Origin: an uncultured Selenomonadales bacterium
GTDB taxonomy: Bacteria > Bacillota > Negativicutes > Selenomonadales > Selenomonadaceae
Assembly: GCA_946407095.1 (NCBI GenBank)
Contig: CAMJMR010000002.1
Span: forward strand, 35,471 to 99,470
Direction: 5' to 3'
Length of the DNA: 64,000 nucleotides
The stretch's first letter is position 1; each line of letters begins with the position of its first letter. Shown here piece after piece: positions 45,109 through 54,629 of the stretch. The translations under genes were made by a program, and so were the position numbers. The notes beneath the pieces are model-generated. The model was not told where the DNA came from. It did no database searches and saw nothing but the letters and a program-made list of their open reading frames with translations.

Positions 45109-46854
45109 GTGATTATCTTGACGAAAGCTGAACTGAAAAATCTAATCGACGCGGCGGCGGGCAGACGCCCGGCCGACTTGGTCATAAAAAATTGCCAAAT
45201 CGTCAACGTCCTAAGCGGCGAAATTCACGCGGGCTCCGTCGCTGTCTTTGACGGAAAAATTGTCGGCATGGGCACGACCGAATACGACGCCAAAGAAATT
45301 TTTGACGCGCAAGGCAAGTTCCTGGCTCCCGGCTTCATAGACGGGCACATTCATATCGAATCGTCTTACATAAGCCCAGAACAGCTCGGCAGGATAATCG
45401 TTCCACGCGGCACCACGTCGATTATCGCCGACCCGCACGAAATAGCCAACGTTTGCGGACTCGCGGGCTTGCGCTACATGCTCGACGCCGCCAAACATAC
45501 TCGGCTGAATATTATTCAAGCTATGCCGTCGTGCGTGCCCGCCACGCCCTTTGAAGACGCAGGCGCAGTGATTGACGCGGAAGATATGGCCGAACTCCTC
45601 GGCGACGAAAATATTTTCGGGCTCGGCGAATTCATGAACGCGCCCGGCGTTATCAACTGCGACGACAAGGCTTTGGACAAAATTTTGCTCGCGCACAATT
45701 CGGGAAAGCTTATCGACGGGCACGCGCCGAATTTGAGCGGCAAAGACTTGAACGCCTACCTTAGCGCGGGAATAGACGGCGACCACGAATGCACGACCGT
45801 TGCCGAAATGCACGAACGCATCGCCAAGGGCATGTACGTCTTGATTCGCGAAGGCTCGGCTTGCCACAATCTCAAGGCGTTGGTCAAAGGAGTCACGCCC
45901 GCCAACAGCCGCCGCGTCCTGTTGTGCTCGGACGACTGCCAGCCCAAAACCATCCTCGAACTCGGTCACATGGACAAGAACGTCAGAATGTGCGTCAAGG
46001 AGGGCATCGACCCGATAACCGCGATTCAAATGGCGACGATTAACGTTGCGGACTCGGTGAACCTTTTCGACAGAGGCGCGATTAAAATCGGTGCCCGCGC
46101 AGATTTGATTTTGCTCGACGACTTGACGGACTTCCGCGTTGCCGACGTTTGGATTGGCGGCGAACACGTTGCCCGCGACGGACGCTACTTGCCCGAAATT
46201 ATCCCCGCCGATACCTCAAGCGTTCGCGGCAGCGTCAAAGTCAAAAATTTCAGCGTCGACCGATTGAAAATGCACTTGACGGGCGGCAAGGTCAACGTCA
46301 TCGGCATTGAGCCGGGCGGCGTCGTCACGAAGAAGATTATTGCCGAAGTCAAGCGCGACGAGGCGGGCGATTTCGTTTTCGACGCCGCGCAGGACGTTTG
46401 CAAGGTTGCGGTTATCGAACGCCACCACGAGACGGGCAAGGTCGGTCTGGGCTTGTTGAGCGGCTACGGCATTCAGCGCGGCGCGATTGCCGTTTCGGTT
46501 GCGCACGATTCGCACAACATCATCGCGGCGGGCGTCAGCAACGAGGAAATTTTCTGCGCGGTCAAGGCTTTGATTGACATGGAAGGCGGCATGGTCTTGG
46601 TCAGCGGCGGCGAAGTGCTTGCGTCGATACCGTTGCCTATCGCGGGGCTTATGAGCGAACTAAGCGGCGAGGAGCTTAAGGAAAAGCTTGATGTCCTGCA
46701 CGCCAAAGCCCACGCCGAACTTGGCATCAGCGCGAGCGTCGAACCCGTAATGACTTTGACGTTCATGTCGTTGCCCGTCATCCCCGAATTGAAATTGACG
46801 GCGCGCGGGCTCTTCGACTACTCGGCGTTCGATTTCATTCCGCTTGAGGCATAA
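45109..46854 (+). CDS. ade: Adenine deaminase
   Basis: GRRPADLVIKNCQIVNVLSGEI...APGFIDGHIHIESS...HEIANVCGLAGLRYM. Confidence 0.95.
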   Translation: MIILTKAELKNLIDAAAGRRPADLVIKNCQIVNVLSGEIHAGSVAVFDGKIVGMGTTEYDAKEIFDAQGKFLAPGFIDGHIHIESSYISPEQLGRIIVPRGTTSIIADPHEIANVCGLAGLRYMLDAAKHTRLNIIQAMPSCVPATPFEDAGAVIDAEDMAELLGDENIFGLGEFMNAPGVINCDDKALDKILLAHNSGKLIDGHAPNLSGKDLNAYLSAGIDGDHECTTVAEMHERIAKGMYVLIREGSACHNLKALVKGVTPANSRRVLLCSDDCQPKTILELGHMDKNVRMCVKEGIDPITAIQMATINVADSVNLFDRGAIKIGARADLILLDDLTDFRVADVWIGGEHVARDGRYLPEIIPADTSSVRGSVKVKNFSVDRLKMHLTGGKVNVIGIEPGGVVTKKIIAEVKRDEAGDFVFDAAQDVCKVAVIERHHETGKVGLGLLSGYGIQRGAIAVSVAHDSHNIIAAGVSNEEIFCAVKALIDMEGGMVLVSGGEVLASIPLPIAGLMSELSGEELKEKLDVLHAKAHAELGISASVEPVMTLTFMSLPVIPELKLTARGLFDYSAFDFIPLEA

Positions 46855-46945
46855 CAGACAAAAAATCGTATTCCATGTTTAATCCTTTGCCCCGAATTGA
46901 AAAGTCAAGGTGTCTATGCTAAAATTTTATGCGAGGTGAAAGAAT

Positions 46946-47920
46946 ATGCGAAAGATGACGATCGTTGAAATGTTGAAGAACGCGGGGGAGAATTTTATTT
47001 CGGGCGAGACCATCGCCGGAGTGTTGGGCATTTCCCGTACCGCTGTCTGGAAACATATTCAGGCACTTCGCAACAGCGGCTACGAGATTCTAAGTAGCGA
47101 ACGGCGCGGCTACAAGCTCAAGGATGCGCCCGACCTCCTTTTGCCCAGCGAAATTCAAATCGGGCTCGACACCGAAATCGTCGGCAAGGAAATGGATTAT
47201 CGTCCTTCCGTCGACTCAACCAATCGCCTTGCGAAAAAATTGGCGTATCACGGCGCGGCGGAGGGTACAATCGTCGTGGCGGAAGAGCAGACGGGCGGCA
47301 AAGGGCGGCTTGAAAGAGTTTTCTATTCCCCGCGCGGCAAAGGCATTTGGTTTTCGATTATCCTGTACCCGAATTTTTCCCCGCACGACGCGCCGAAATT
47401 CACGCTCATGGCGGCGGTGGCAGTGGCCGAGGCTATGGCGCGTTTCAATCTCAAAGCGGAAATAAAATGGCCGAACGATATCATGCACGACGGGCGCAAG
47501 CTTGTCGGCATCCTTACGGAAATGTCGGGCGAAATCGGCAAGATAGCTTACCTGGTAATCGGCGTCGGCATTAACGTAAACATCAGCCGCGACGAATTCC
47601 CCGAAGAGCTGCGCGGCATTGCGACGTCCCTGTCCGAACTAAACGGAGGCGAAGAAATTTCGCGAGTGTATTTCCTTCGCGCTGTCTTGGAGGAATTCGA
47701 CAAGCTTTATAGGGAAGTAAAGGCGGCGGGCTTCGACAAAATTCTGGAGCGCTGGCGTAAATATAACGTCACGCTCGGCAAAAACGTTCGTGTCATATCG
47801 GCGGGTGACGGCACTTCCTTCACGGGCAAGGCTGTCGACTTGAATGCGGACGGCGCGCTCGTCGTCGAAACGGCGGACGGACTTCATGCGGTCTATGCGG
47901 GCGACGTTTCTATCCGATAA
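46946..47920 (+). CDS. birA: Biotin-[acetyl-CoA-carboxylase] ligase / BirA
   Basis: N-terminal HTH; VVAEEQTGGKGRLERVFYSPRGKGIWFSIILYP...IKWPNDIMHDGRKLVGILTE. Confidence 0.95.
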   Translation: MRKMTIVEMLKNAGENFISGETIAGVLGISRTAVWKHIQALRNSGYEILSSERRGYKLKDAPDLLLPSEIQIGLDTEIVGKEMDYRPSVDSTNRLAKKLAYHGAAEGTIVVAEEQTGGKGRLERVFYSPRGKGIWFSIILYPNFSPHDAPKFTLMAAVAVAEAMARFNLKAEIKWPNDIMHDGRKLVGILTEMSGEIGKIAYLVIGVGINVNISRDEFPEELRGIATSLSELNGGEEISRVYFLRAVLEEFDKLYREVKAAGFDKILERWRKYNVTLGKNVRVISAGDGTSFTGKAVDLNADGALVVETADGLHAVYAGDVSIR

Positions 47921-47937
47921 AAAAATTTTCGCAAACA

Positions 47938-47980
47938 AAAACTTTCCTCAACCTGCGCGGTCGGGGAAAGTTTTTTTTGT
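47938..47980 (+). terminator. Rho-independent terminator after birA
   Basis: AAACTTTCCTCAACCTGCGCGGTCGGGGAAAGTTTTTTTT. Confidence 0.75.
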
Positions 47981-48092
47981 TACAATCGACGCTCAAGAAA
48001 ACCAAGCCGCGATATAGACAGCGCAAAGTTTTTTGTCTATAATCGGCGGCAATGGAAGTTGTAACTTTCTGACAGTTAGAGGAGGTCTTTTA

Positions 48093-49745
48093 ATGAAAGG
48101 CGGCAATAAACCCGTTTACGTCATCGGGCATCGGAATCCCGACACAGACTCGATTTGCTCGGCTATCGGCTACGCTCACCTTAAGCAGGCACTGGGCGTC
48201 AATGCCGTGGCGGCTCGTTGCGGCAAAATCAACAACGAAACCAAATACGCGCTCGAATATTTCAAAGTCGACCAGCCCTTGCTTTTGACCGATTTGTATC
48301 CGCGCGTCAAGGACGTTGCTCTCGAATGCAAAACCGTCGTCCGCCAACACGACACGCTCCGCCACCTCGGCGAAGTCATGCGCAAAAGCGAACTGCAAAG
48401 CGTCCCCGTCACCGATTCTAACGGCGACCTCGTCGGTATCGTCACGGTCAGCGACCTTGCCAAGCGTTACTTCCTTGAACTCGGTCTTCAAAGCCTCGTC
48501 GACATGCGCGTCCGTTATCGCGACCTCATTCAGGCGACCGACGCGAAAGTTTTGGTCAGCGGCGACGAAAACGCCCTTATCGAAGGCAATATCGTCATTG
48601 CGTCCGGCTCTGCCTTCTCGACGATAAGTATCCTCAACAAAAAGGATATTGTCCTCGTCGGCGACAGAAGTGCCGAAACGCTTTTGAAGTTCCTTGAATG
48701 CGGCGTGGCTACCCTTATCGTGACGCAGAACAGCCGCATTGACGCCGAAGTTTTGGAGGAGGCTCAAAAGCGCGGCGTCTTCGTCCTTTTGACTGCCTAC
48801 GACGCCTATACCGTCGGACGCCTCATCAATCAGTGTGTGCCCATTCGCCGTATCATGAAATCCAATCCCATTTGCTTCCGCCCCATGGATTTGCTCAGCG
48901 ACATCAAGGGCGTCATGGACGAACACCGTTATCGCAGCTACCCCGTCGTCGAAAACGGCAAGCTCGTCGGGCTCGTCAGCGCGGACGAAATCATGTTGCC
49001 CGAACGCGAAAAGGTTATCCTCGTCGACCACAACGAACGCGGCCAGGCCATTGAGGGCATTGAAGACGCAAAAATCGTTGAGATTATCGACCACCACAGG
49101 CTCGGCGGCATTCAAACCTCGGAGCCCATTTACACTCACCAAGAGCCCGTCGGCTGCACCTGCACCATCGTTGCCAACATGCATTGGCACCGCGACGTCG
49201 AAATCCCGCCGTCTATCGCCGGACTTCTTATGAGCGCGATTATTTCCGATACCGTCCTGTTCAAATCCCCGACTTGCACGCCCTACGACAAGAAAACCGC
49301 CGAAAGGCTCGCCGATATCGCGGGCGTCGACATCAAGGAATACGGCTTGGCAATGTTGCGCGCGGGCGCGGGCATCGGCGACAAAACCCCTGCCGAAATC
49401 GCCAAAACCGACCTCAAAGAGTTCAAAATCGGCGACTACAAAATCGTCGTCAATCAAATCTCGGTCATGGATCCTTCGGAAGTGTTGGCATTGGAAGACC
49501 AAATCATTGCCTACATGAAGGAAGAATGCGAACGCGAAGGCTTCGACATGCATATCATGATGTGCACGGATATTTTGGAAGAGGCAACGTATCTGCTCTA
49601 TGCCGGCTCCCCGCGCACGCTGATTGGTGAAGCCTTCCATTGCGACGCAAGCGGAAACCACGTATATATCCCCGGCATGATGTCCAGGAAAAAGCAATGC
49701 ATCCCGCCGCTCAGCGAAGCCGTCAAGCGCATTAAGCCGCAGTAA
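48093..49745 (+). CDS. Mn-dependent inorganic pyrophosphatase with CBS/DRTGG insert
   Basis: VYVIGHRNPDTDSICSAIGYAHLK...VEIIDHHRLGG...ISDTVLFKSPTCTPYDKKTAE. Confidence 0.93.
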   Translation: MKGGNKPVYVIGHRNPDTDSICSAIGYAHLKQALGVNAVAARCGKINNETKYALEYFKVDQPLLLTDLYPRVKDVALECKTVVRQHDTLRHLGEVMRKSELQSVPVTDSNGDLVGIVTVSDLAKRYFLELGLQSLVDMRVRYRDLIQATDAKVLVSGDENALIEGNIVIASGSAFSTISILNKKDIVLVGDRSAETLLKFLECGVATLIVTQNSRIDAEVLEEAQKRGVFVLLTAYDAYTVGRLINQCVPIRRIMKSNPICFRPMDLLSDIKGVMDEHRYRSYPVVENGKLVGLVSADEIMLPEREKVILVDHNERGQAIEGIEDAKIVEIIDHHRLGGIQTSEPIYTHQEPVGCTCTIVANMHWHRDVEIPPSIAGLLMSAIISDTVLFKSPTCTPYDKKTAERLADIAGVDIKEYGLAMLRAGAGIGDKTPAEIAKTDLKEFKIGDYKIVVNQISVMDPSEVLALEDQIIAYMKEECEREGFDMHIMMCTDILEEATYLLYAGSPRTLIGEAFHCDASGNHVYIPGMMSRKKQCIPPLSEAVKRIKPQ

Positions 49746-49757
49746 GAACTTTTCAAT

Positions 49758-49804
49758 CGAAAAAAAATTTCCCCTCGACCTGCGCGGTTGAGGGGATTTT
49801 TTTA
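49758..49804 (+). terminator. Rho-independent terminator
   Basis: AAATTTCCCCTCGACCTGCGCGGTTGAGGGGATTTTTTT. Confidence 0.75.
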
Positions 49805-49847
49805 TTGGAAAAAGATTTTGTGTGCTAATCGGAAGCTAAAACGTATA

Positions 49848-51158
49848 TCAAGCATTGCCTTCGACAGCCATAGCCGCCGCGATAGCCGCGCCGAGACCCG
49901 AGCCGCCGTTGTCGAGGATGGTGTCGACCTGCGCGGCGTCTTCGCCGAGGAGTTCGCTGATGGCCTTGGTGATGTTTTCTTTGGCGAGAGGCATCTTTTC
50001 GTAGACCGAGCCGTCAACCGCCACGTGCTGACGTTCAATCTTGCCTTTGCCCGCGCGCTGCCATACGAGAGCCACGAACGAAGCCGCAACCAGCCTTGCC
50101 GAACGAATGACGATAGCCTTGGCGAGTTCGCGGACTTTCTTCACGTCTTCGCGTTCAAGTTCGCGCCCAACCTTCGCCATGATTATATCGGAGGCTCTGG
50201 ACAGATTCGGCGATTCGTCAAGAATCATCATCGACATATCGACGGACGTCAAGCCGTAGCTTTTGCCCTTTTCGCCCAGCAGTTCGGCGATAGCCATGCC
50301 GAAAAGTTCGCCCATGTAGCGTCCCGAAACCATTTTCTCGAAACGCTGTTCGCCCGGCTTTTCGGAGCCCTCGTCGTATTCCTTGTCGAAGCGATTGGGC
50401 GTGAGCTTGGAAAAGTTGCCGCATTCCAGATTGAGAATCATGCCGCCCGCGCCGACGCCTTTGGGGTCGTGAATGGTCGGCTCAAGGTAGCAAGTGTTGT
50501 GACCCGTAGCGTAGATTGAGCCAATGAAGGTGTCGGGCGTCTTGTAGGCGGCACTTAGCAGGACGGCAACCGTGTCGTTGAGGACGGCAACGGGCTCGAC
50601 GTTATTGACGCCGCGCTTCTTGAGAGCCTCGACAAGCAAATCGTTGGCCACTTCGCCTTCGACGCCCTGAGTCGCAAATTCTTTCGTCCAGATAATCAAG
50701 CGGGCGTTGTAAAGATTGTCCTGCGTCGACGGGAAAGAAAACGTGTGACCCAAGTAATATTTGGTCTCGTGGTCGCCGTCGATAGCCTCGTCAATCAGCT
50801 CGGCAATGAAGCCGAACATCTGCTCGGCGGTTGAGTCTTTGCAAATGTAATCGTATTCGCCGGGAACAACCAGCGGGCGTCCGACGCGCTTAACGACCTC
50901 GAATTTGCCGTCGCCGTCCAGCCGAATTTTGAAGACGCGAATGTTGGTGCCGCCGAAGTCAAGTGCAAGATACTCGCCCGTTTCCTTGCCGCTCGGCAGA
51001 CCGACGTAAGATTTGAGCATACGCATCGACGAAAGACTTACATCGCGCAAACCCAACTGCAAATCTTGACGGAAGCTCGCCGCGATTTGTTGAAGCTGTT
51101 CGCCGCCGATTGTGAACTCCGCCATAATCTCCTTGAACTGTTCTTCGTTGAAAGCCAT
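49848..51158 (-). CDS. Eukaryotic-type hexokinase
   Basis: GEYLALDFGGTNIRVFKIRLDG...LGHTFSFPSTQDNLYNARLIIWTKEFATQGVEG...VLNDTVAVLLSAAY. Confidence 0.9.
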   Translation of the reverse strand: MAFNEEQFKEIMAEFTIGGEQLQQIAASFRQDLQLGLRDVSLSSMRMLKSYVGLPSGKETGEYLALDFGGTNIRVFKIRLDGDGKFEVVKRVGRPLVVPGEYDYICKDSTAEQMFGFIAELIDEAIDGDHETKYYLGHTFSFPSTQDNLYNARLIIWTKEFATQGVEGEVANDLLVEALKKRGVNNVEPVAVLNDTVAVLLSAAYKTPDTFIGSIYATGHNTCYLEPTIHDPKGVGAGGMILNLECGNFSKLTPNRFDKEYDEGSEKPGEQRFEKMVSGRYMGELFGMAIAELLGEKGKSYGLTSVDMSMMILDESPNLSRASDIIMAKVGRELEREDVKKVRELAKAIVIRSARLVAASFVALVWQRAGKGKIERQHVAVDGSVYEKMPLAKENITKAISELLGEDAAQVDTILDNGGSGLGAAIAAAMAVEGNA

Positions 51159-51264
51159 TAAAATTCCCCCTCGACCCATAAAATTTTTAACCGCGCAGAT
51201 TATAGCACGCGCATGAAGATTTTGAAAGTTTTTTCCGAATCAGAGCCGCCGTTGCGAAACTTGC

Positions 51265-51450
51265 TTTTGAGGCGCGCATGGACGCGCGCCGCCGGCAACA
51301 GAAACAAGGATGTTTCTTTGCCGGCACAGTCGGCTTCGGTTTCGATACCTGTGCAGTCACGGTTAGTTACGGTTACTAGTTCACGCCCCCGCGAGGTGCC
51401 CTTTTCTTTGCTACTTTCTTTTGGGCATGCAAAAGAAAGTAGTTAATAAC
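51265..51450. repeat. Family-1 structured intergenic repeat copy G (inverted)
   Basis: GGCGCGCATGGACGCGCGCC; GCCGGCAACAGAAACAAGGATGTTTCTTTGCCGGC; CTACTTTCTTTTGGGCATGCAAAAGAAAGTAG. Confidence 0.9.
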
Positions 51451-51479
51451 GACAAAGCCACTTTGCCGACAGCCCAAGC

Positions 51480-52916
51480 CTAGTACGCGCCCTCCTCCTT
51501 CCAGACCGCCTTGACGGTTTTGAAAAGATACATGATGTCAATCCAGACCGACCAGTTGCGGACGTACCAGGTGTCCATGGCGACGCGTTCGGGGTAGGTT
51601 GTATCGCTGCGCCCGCTCACTTGCCACATGCCCGTTATCCCCGGCAAAACCATGTAGTATTCGCGAATGTTCTTGCCGTAGCGCGGAACTTCCTCCTGGA
51701 CGATAGGACGCGGTCCCACAAGGCTCATCTCGCCGCGAATGACATTCCACAGCTGCGGCAATTCGTCAAGGCTCGTGCGCCGCAACCATCTGCCGACTTT
51801 CGTAACGCGCGGGTCGTTCGTCAGCTTGAAAGTTTCATCCCATTCGCGCTTGGCTTCGGGATTCTCCGCCAAATATTTTTTGAGCCGCTCCTCGGCATCG
51901 GGCACCATCGTTTGAAATTTGTAGCACGGAAATTTTTTGCCCGCCGCGCCCACTCGCTTATGCGCGAAAATCACATGCCCGCGATTCTCCACCGCCACCC
52001 TAATCGCAATCCACAACAGCAACGGCGAAATCATCAGCCCGCCGAAAATCGTCAGTGTCAAGTCGAAAATCCTTTTGAACGCTCGATTGTACGGGCGCGA
52101 AAGATTATTGCGCAGGTTGAGCATCAAAATTTTTTCGCTGAACAAAATCGACAGCTCCGCGCTCGACATGGGCGTTCCGATTAAGTCGGGCACGAACGAA
52201 ATATTTTTGACGTGCGGTTGAATCGCGTTGATTAGGGCTTGCAAGCGTTCCTTGTCCAGCCCCGGCGCGGCTATCACGACCGTTTGAACTTGCGTCGCCC
52301 GAATTATCCTGCGCGCCTCGTCGAAGCCGCCAAGCAACGGAAATTTTTTCGGCAAGTCTTCCGAAATCGGATGGTCATCAATCAGCCCGACAACCTCGTA
52401 GCGATAGCCCAAATCCTCCCGCCAAAATTTTATCAGCTTTTCGGCGGTCAGCCCCGCGCCGATTAGGATTATCGGCTCGTGGAAAAGGTTTCGCCGCTTT
52501 AAAAATTTCAGCACGGCGTAGCGAATCAGGCAGACGTTAATCAGCACAAACAGCCCGAACAAAATTATGAACAGCCGCGAAGACTGCTCGCTAGCCTTGA
52601 GGAAGTACAGGATTATGATTGACGCTATCCAGCCCGCGAAGACCGATTGAAAGATGTCGCGCATGGTGTCGACGACGGGCTTCATTTGTCCGTAGGAGCG
52701 CGATTGTCCAAGGAAAATCAGGAACAGAAACGGCACCGCGCCGTAAATGTAAATGTCGTCGTAAAGATAAGTCACGCGGTTCCAAAAGTCGACAAAGTCG
52801 CGGAGCTTGAAGGCAAGATGCTCGCTCAGCACGACGCCCGCATAATCGAAGAGTAAAAATAAAATCGGCGGCGCGTAAGTCCTTAGGGTCGTCGAATTTT
52901 TTTTTGCAACAGGCAT
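51480..52916 (-). CDS. Undecaprenyl-phosphate sugar phosphotransferase (WbaP/WcaJ family)
   Basis: RAFKRIFDLTLTIFGGLMISPLLLWIAIRV...TSLDELPQLWNVIRGEMSLVGPRPIV...YYMVLPGITGMWQVSGRSDTTYPERV. Confidence 0.92.
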   Translation of the reverse strand: MPVAKKNSTTLRTYAPPILFLLFDYAGVVLSEHLAFKLRDFVDFWNRVTYLYDDIYIYGAVPFLFLIFLGQSRSYGQMKPVVDTMRDIFQSVFAGWIASIIILYFLKASEQSSRLFIILFGLFVLINVCLIRYAVLKFLKRRNLFHEPIILIGAGLTAEKLIKFWREDLGYRYEVVGLIDDHPISEDLPKKFPLLGGFDEARRIIRATQVQTVVIAAPGLDKERLQALINAIQPHVKNISFVPDLIGTPMSSAELSILFSEKILMLNLRNNLSRPYNRAFKRIFDLTLTIFGGLMISPLLLWIAIRVAVENRGHVIFAHKRVGAAGKKFPCYKFQTMVPDAEERLKKYLAENPEAKREWDETFKLTNDPRVTKVGRWLRRTSLDELPQLWNVIRGEMSLVGPRPIVQEEVPRYGKNIREYYMVLPGITGMWQVSGRSDTTYPERVAMDTWYVRNWSVWIDIMYLFKTVKAVWKEEGAY

Positions 52917-53012
52917 AATACTTTCCTCTTGAATTTTTGCGCCAATTATAGCAGGGACACGGGCGCAGGGACAAGCAAAAAAAAATCGCCCTCCGAAACC
53001 GGAAGGCGGTTT

Positions 53013-53726
53013 TCAAATCGTCGGAATGGTCAGCGTGAAGGTCGAGCCTTCACCGAGTTTGCTCTTCACGGCAATTTCGATGTCGTGACGGTCGGCTATC
53101 CACTTCGCCACCGATAAGCCGAGCCCCACGGAACTTTCGCCGCCGTTGAGTTTGGTGCGCGCCTTGTCGGTGCGATAGAAGCGGTCGAAAATTTTTCCGC
53201 AATCCTCTTTCGATATGCCGATGCCCTTGTCGATGAATTTCAGTTTCGCCTCCGAAGCGGCAGCAGTCAGCTCAACCTTGACGGGCGTATCGGGCGGGCT
53301 GTAGCGCAAAGCGTTATCGAGGAAGGCGGTCAGCATTTGCTTAAAGAATTCCGCGTCCGCCATGATTTTGCACGGCGCAAGCTTGGTGATTTGCACGCGC
53401 GTCGAAGCGAAATCTTCCACGAATTTTTTCAGCAGTTCGTCCAGTTCAACGGGTGCCATGTTCAACGGTTGGCGTCCTTGGTCGGCGCGCGCCAGGAACA
53501 GCAAACTTTCAACGAGGCTTTGCATGTTCTGCGCGGATTTTTTTATCGAAGTGACTGCCTCCCGAAAAAGTTCGGAATCTTGCGCGCCGTAGCGTTCGAG
53601 TATGTCGACGTAGCCGCGAATTATCGTCAAAGGCGTCCTAAGCTCGTGCGATACGTCATTTACGAAACGCTGTTGCCGCAAGAAATTTTCCGTCGCCTTA
53701 CCCTGTCGCTTAATCCCTAACCGCAT
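53013..53726 (-). CDS. Histidine kinase catalytic core without sensor/TM region
   Basis: MRLGIKRQGKATENFLRQQRFVNDVSHELRTPLTIIRGYVDIL...DNALRYSP...GLGLSVAKWIAD. Confidence 0.85.
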   Translation of the reverse strand: MRLGIKRQGKATENFLRQQRFVNDVSHELRTPLTIIRGYVDILERYGAQDSELFREAVTSIKKSAQNMQSLVESLLFLARADQGRQPLNMAPVELDELLKKFVEDFASTRVQITKLAPCKIMADAEFFKQMLTAFLDNALRYSPPDTPVKVELTAAASEAKLKFIDKGIGISKEDCGKIFDRFYRTDKARTKLNGGESSVGLGLSVAKWIADRHDIEIAVKSKLGEGSTFTLTIPTI

Positions 53727-54399
53727 AGCCGACGCCTCTGGTCGTGTAAATGTACTTCTCGCCGAACTTGTCGTCGATTTTGGAGCGAAGGTAGCTGATG
53801 TACACGTCGACAACGTTTGTATCGCCGATGTAGTCGTAGCCCCAGACGGTCTGAAGAATCTGGTCGCGACTTAGGACGTTGCGCTTGTTTTCGACGAGAT
53901 ACTTGAGCAATTCGTATTCCTTGTGCGTCAATTCGACGGGCTGCCCTTTGACGGTGACTTCGTAGCGGTCGGGATAGATAATCATGTTCTTGACGACGTA
54001 GCGTCGTTCGTCGGCCTCGCGCACGCGTTCGGTATGCCGCCTCAATGCGCCGCGAATCCTTGCCAAGAGTTCGGGGGCAGCGAAAGGCTTGGTCATGTAG
54101 TCGTCCGCGCCGAGGTCGAGCCCTTCCACTTTGTCGCGAACTTCGTCGCGCGCCGTCAACATGATTATGGGAATGTCGCTTACTTCGCGAACGCGCTTGC
54201 AAATTTCCATGCCGTCCATTTCGGGCAACATGACATCGAGCAAAACCAAGTCGTACTTTTCTTGCAAGATGCGTTCGTAGGCGCGCCGCCCGTTGGGCTC
54301 CGAGGCCGTCTTGAAGCCTTCGCGCTCCAAGGTCAGCTGAAGAAGTCGCGCTATCGGACGCTCATCCTCCACGATAAAAATTTTTGCACTGTCTGCCAT
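53710..54399 (-). CDS. OmpR-family response regulator
   Basis: IFIVEDERPIARLLQLTLE...LVLLDVMLPEMDGMEICKRVRE...YDYIGDTNVVDVYISYLRSKID. Confidence 0.95.
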   Translation of the reverse strand: MADSAKIFIVEDERPIARLLQLTLEREGFKTASEPNGRRAYERILQEKYDLVLLDVMLPEMDGMEICKRVREVSDIPIIMLTARDEVRDKVEGLDLGADDYMTKPFAAPELLARIRGALRRHTERVREADERRYVVKNMIIYPDRYEVTVKGQPVELTHKEYELLKYLVENKRNVLSRDQILQTVWGYDYIGDTNVVDVYISYLRSKIDDKFGEKYIYTTRGVGYAVRD

Positions 54400-54419
54400 T
54401 GAAAAACCTCCTTAAATAT

Positions 54420-54595
54420 TCGGCGTCTAACATCTACTTTCTTTGACCGAGCAAAGAAAGTAGCAAAGAAACTCGCCGCTACGCGCGGGGCGGATACCAA
54501 CCACCACCGCAACGCCCGCGTCCCAGTCAGCCGCTCGTGCCGCTATCGACGCATCACGCGTCGAAGTCGCGGCGGGCGCCCATCCATGTGCGCCC
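54420..54595. repeat. Family-1 structured intergenic repeat copy H
   Basis: ATCTACTTTCTTTGACCGAGCAAAGAAAGTAG; TCGACGC-ATCAC-GCGTCGA; GGGCGCCCATCCATGTGCGCCC. Confidence 0.9.
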
Positions 54596-54629
54596 TCATC
54601 ACTTGCAACTTGTTCCCTTTTAAAGCGGG

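Noticed and set aside
48090-49697. 535-aa minus-strand ORF opposite the pyrophosphatase gene
   Set aside because: Antisense shadow of a conserved gene; no recognisable domain.
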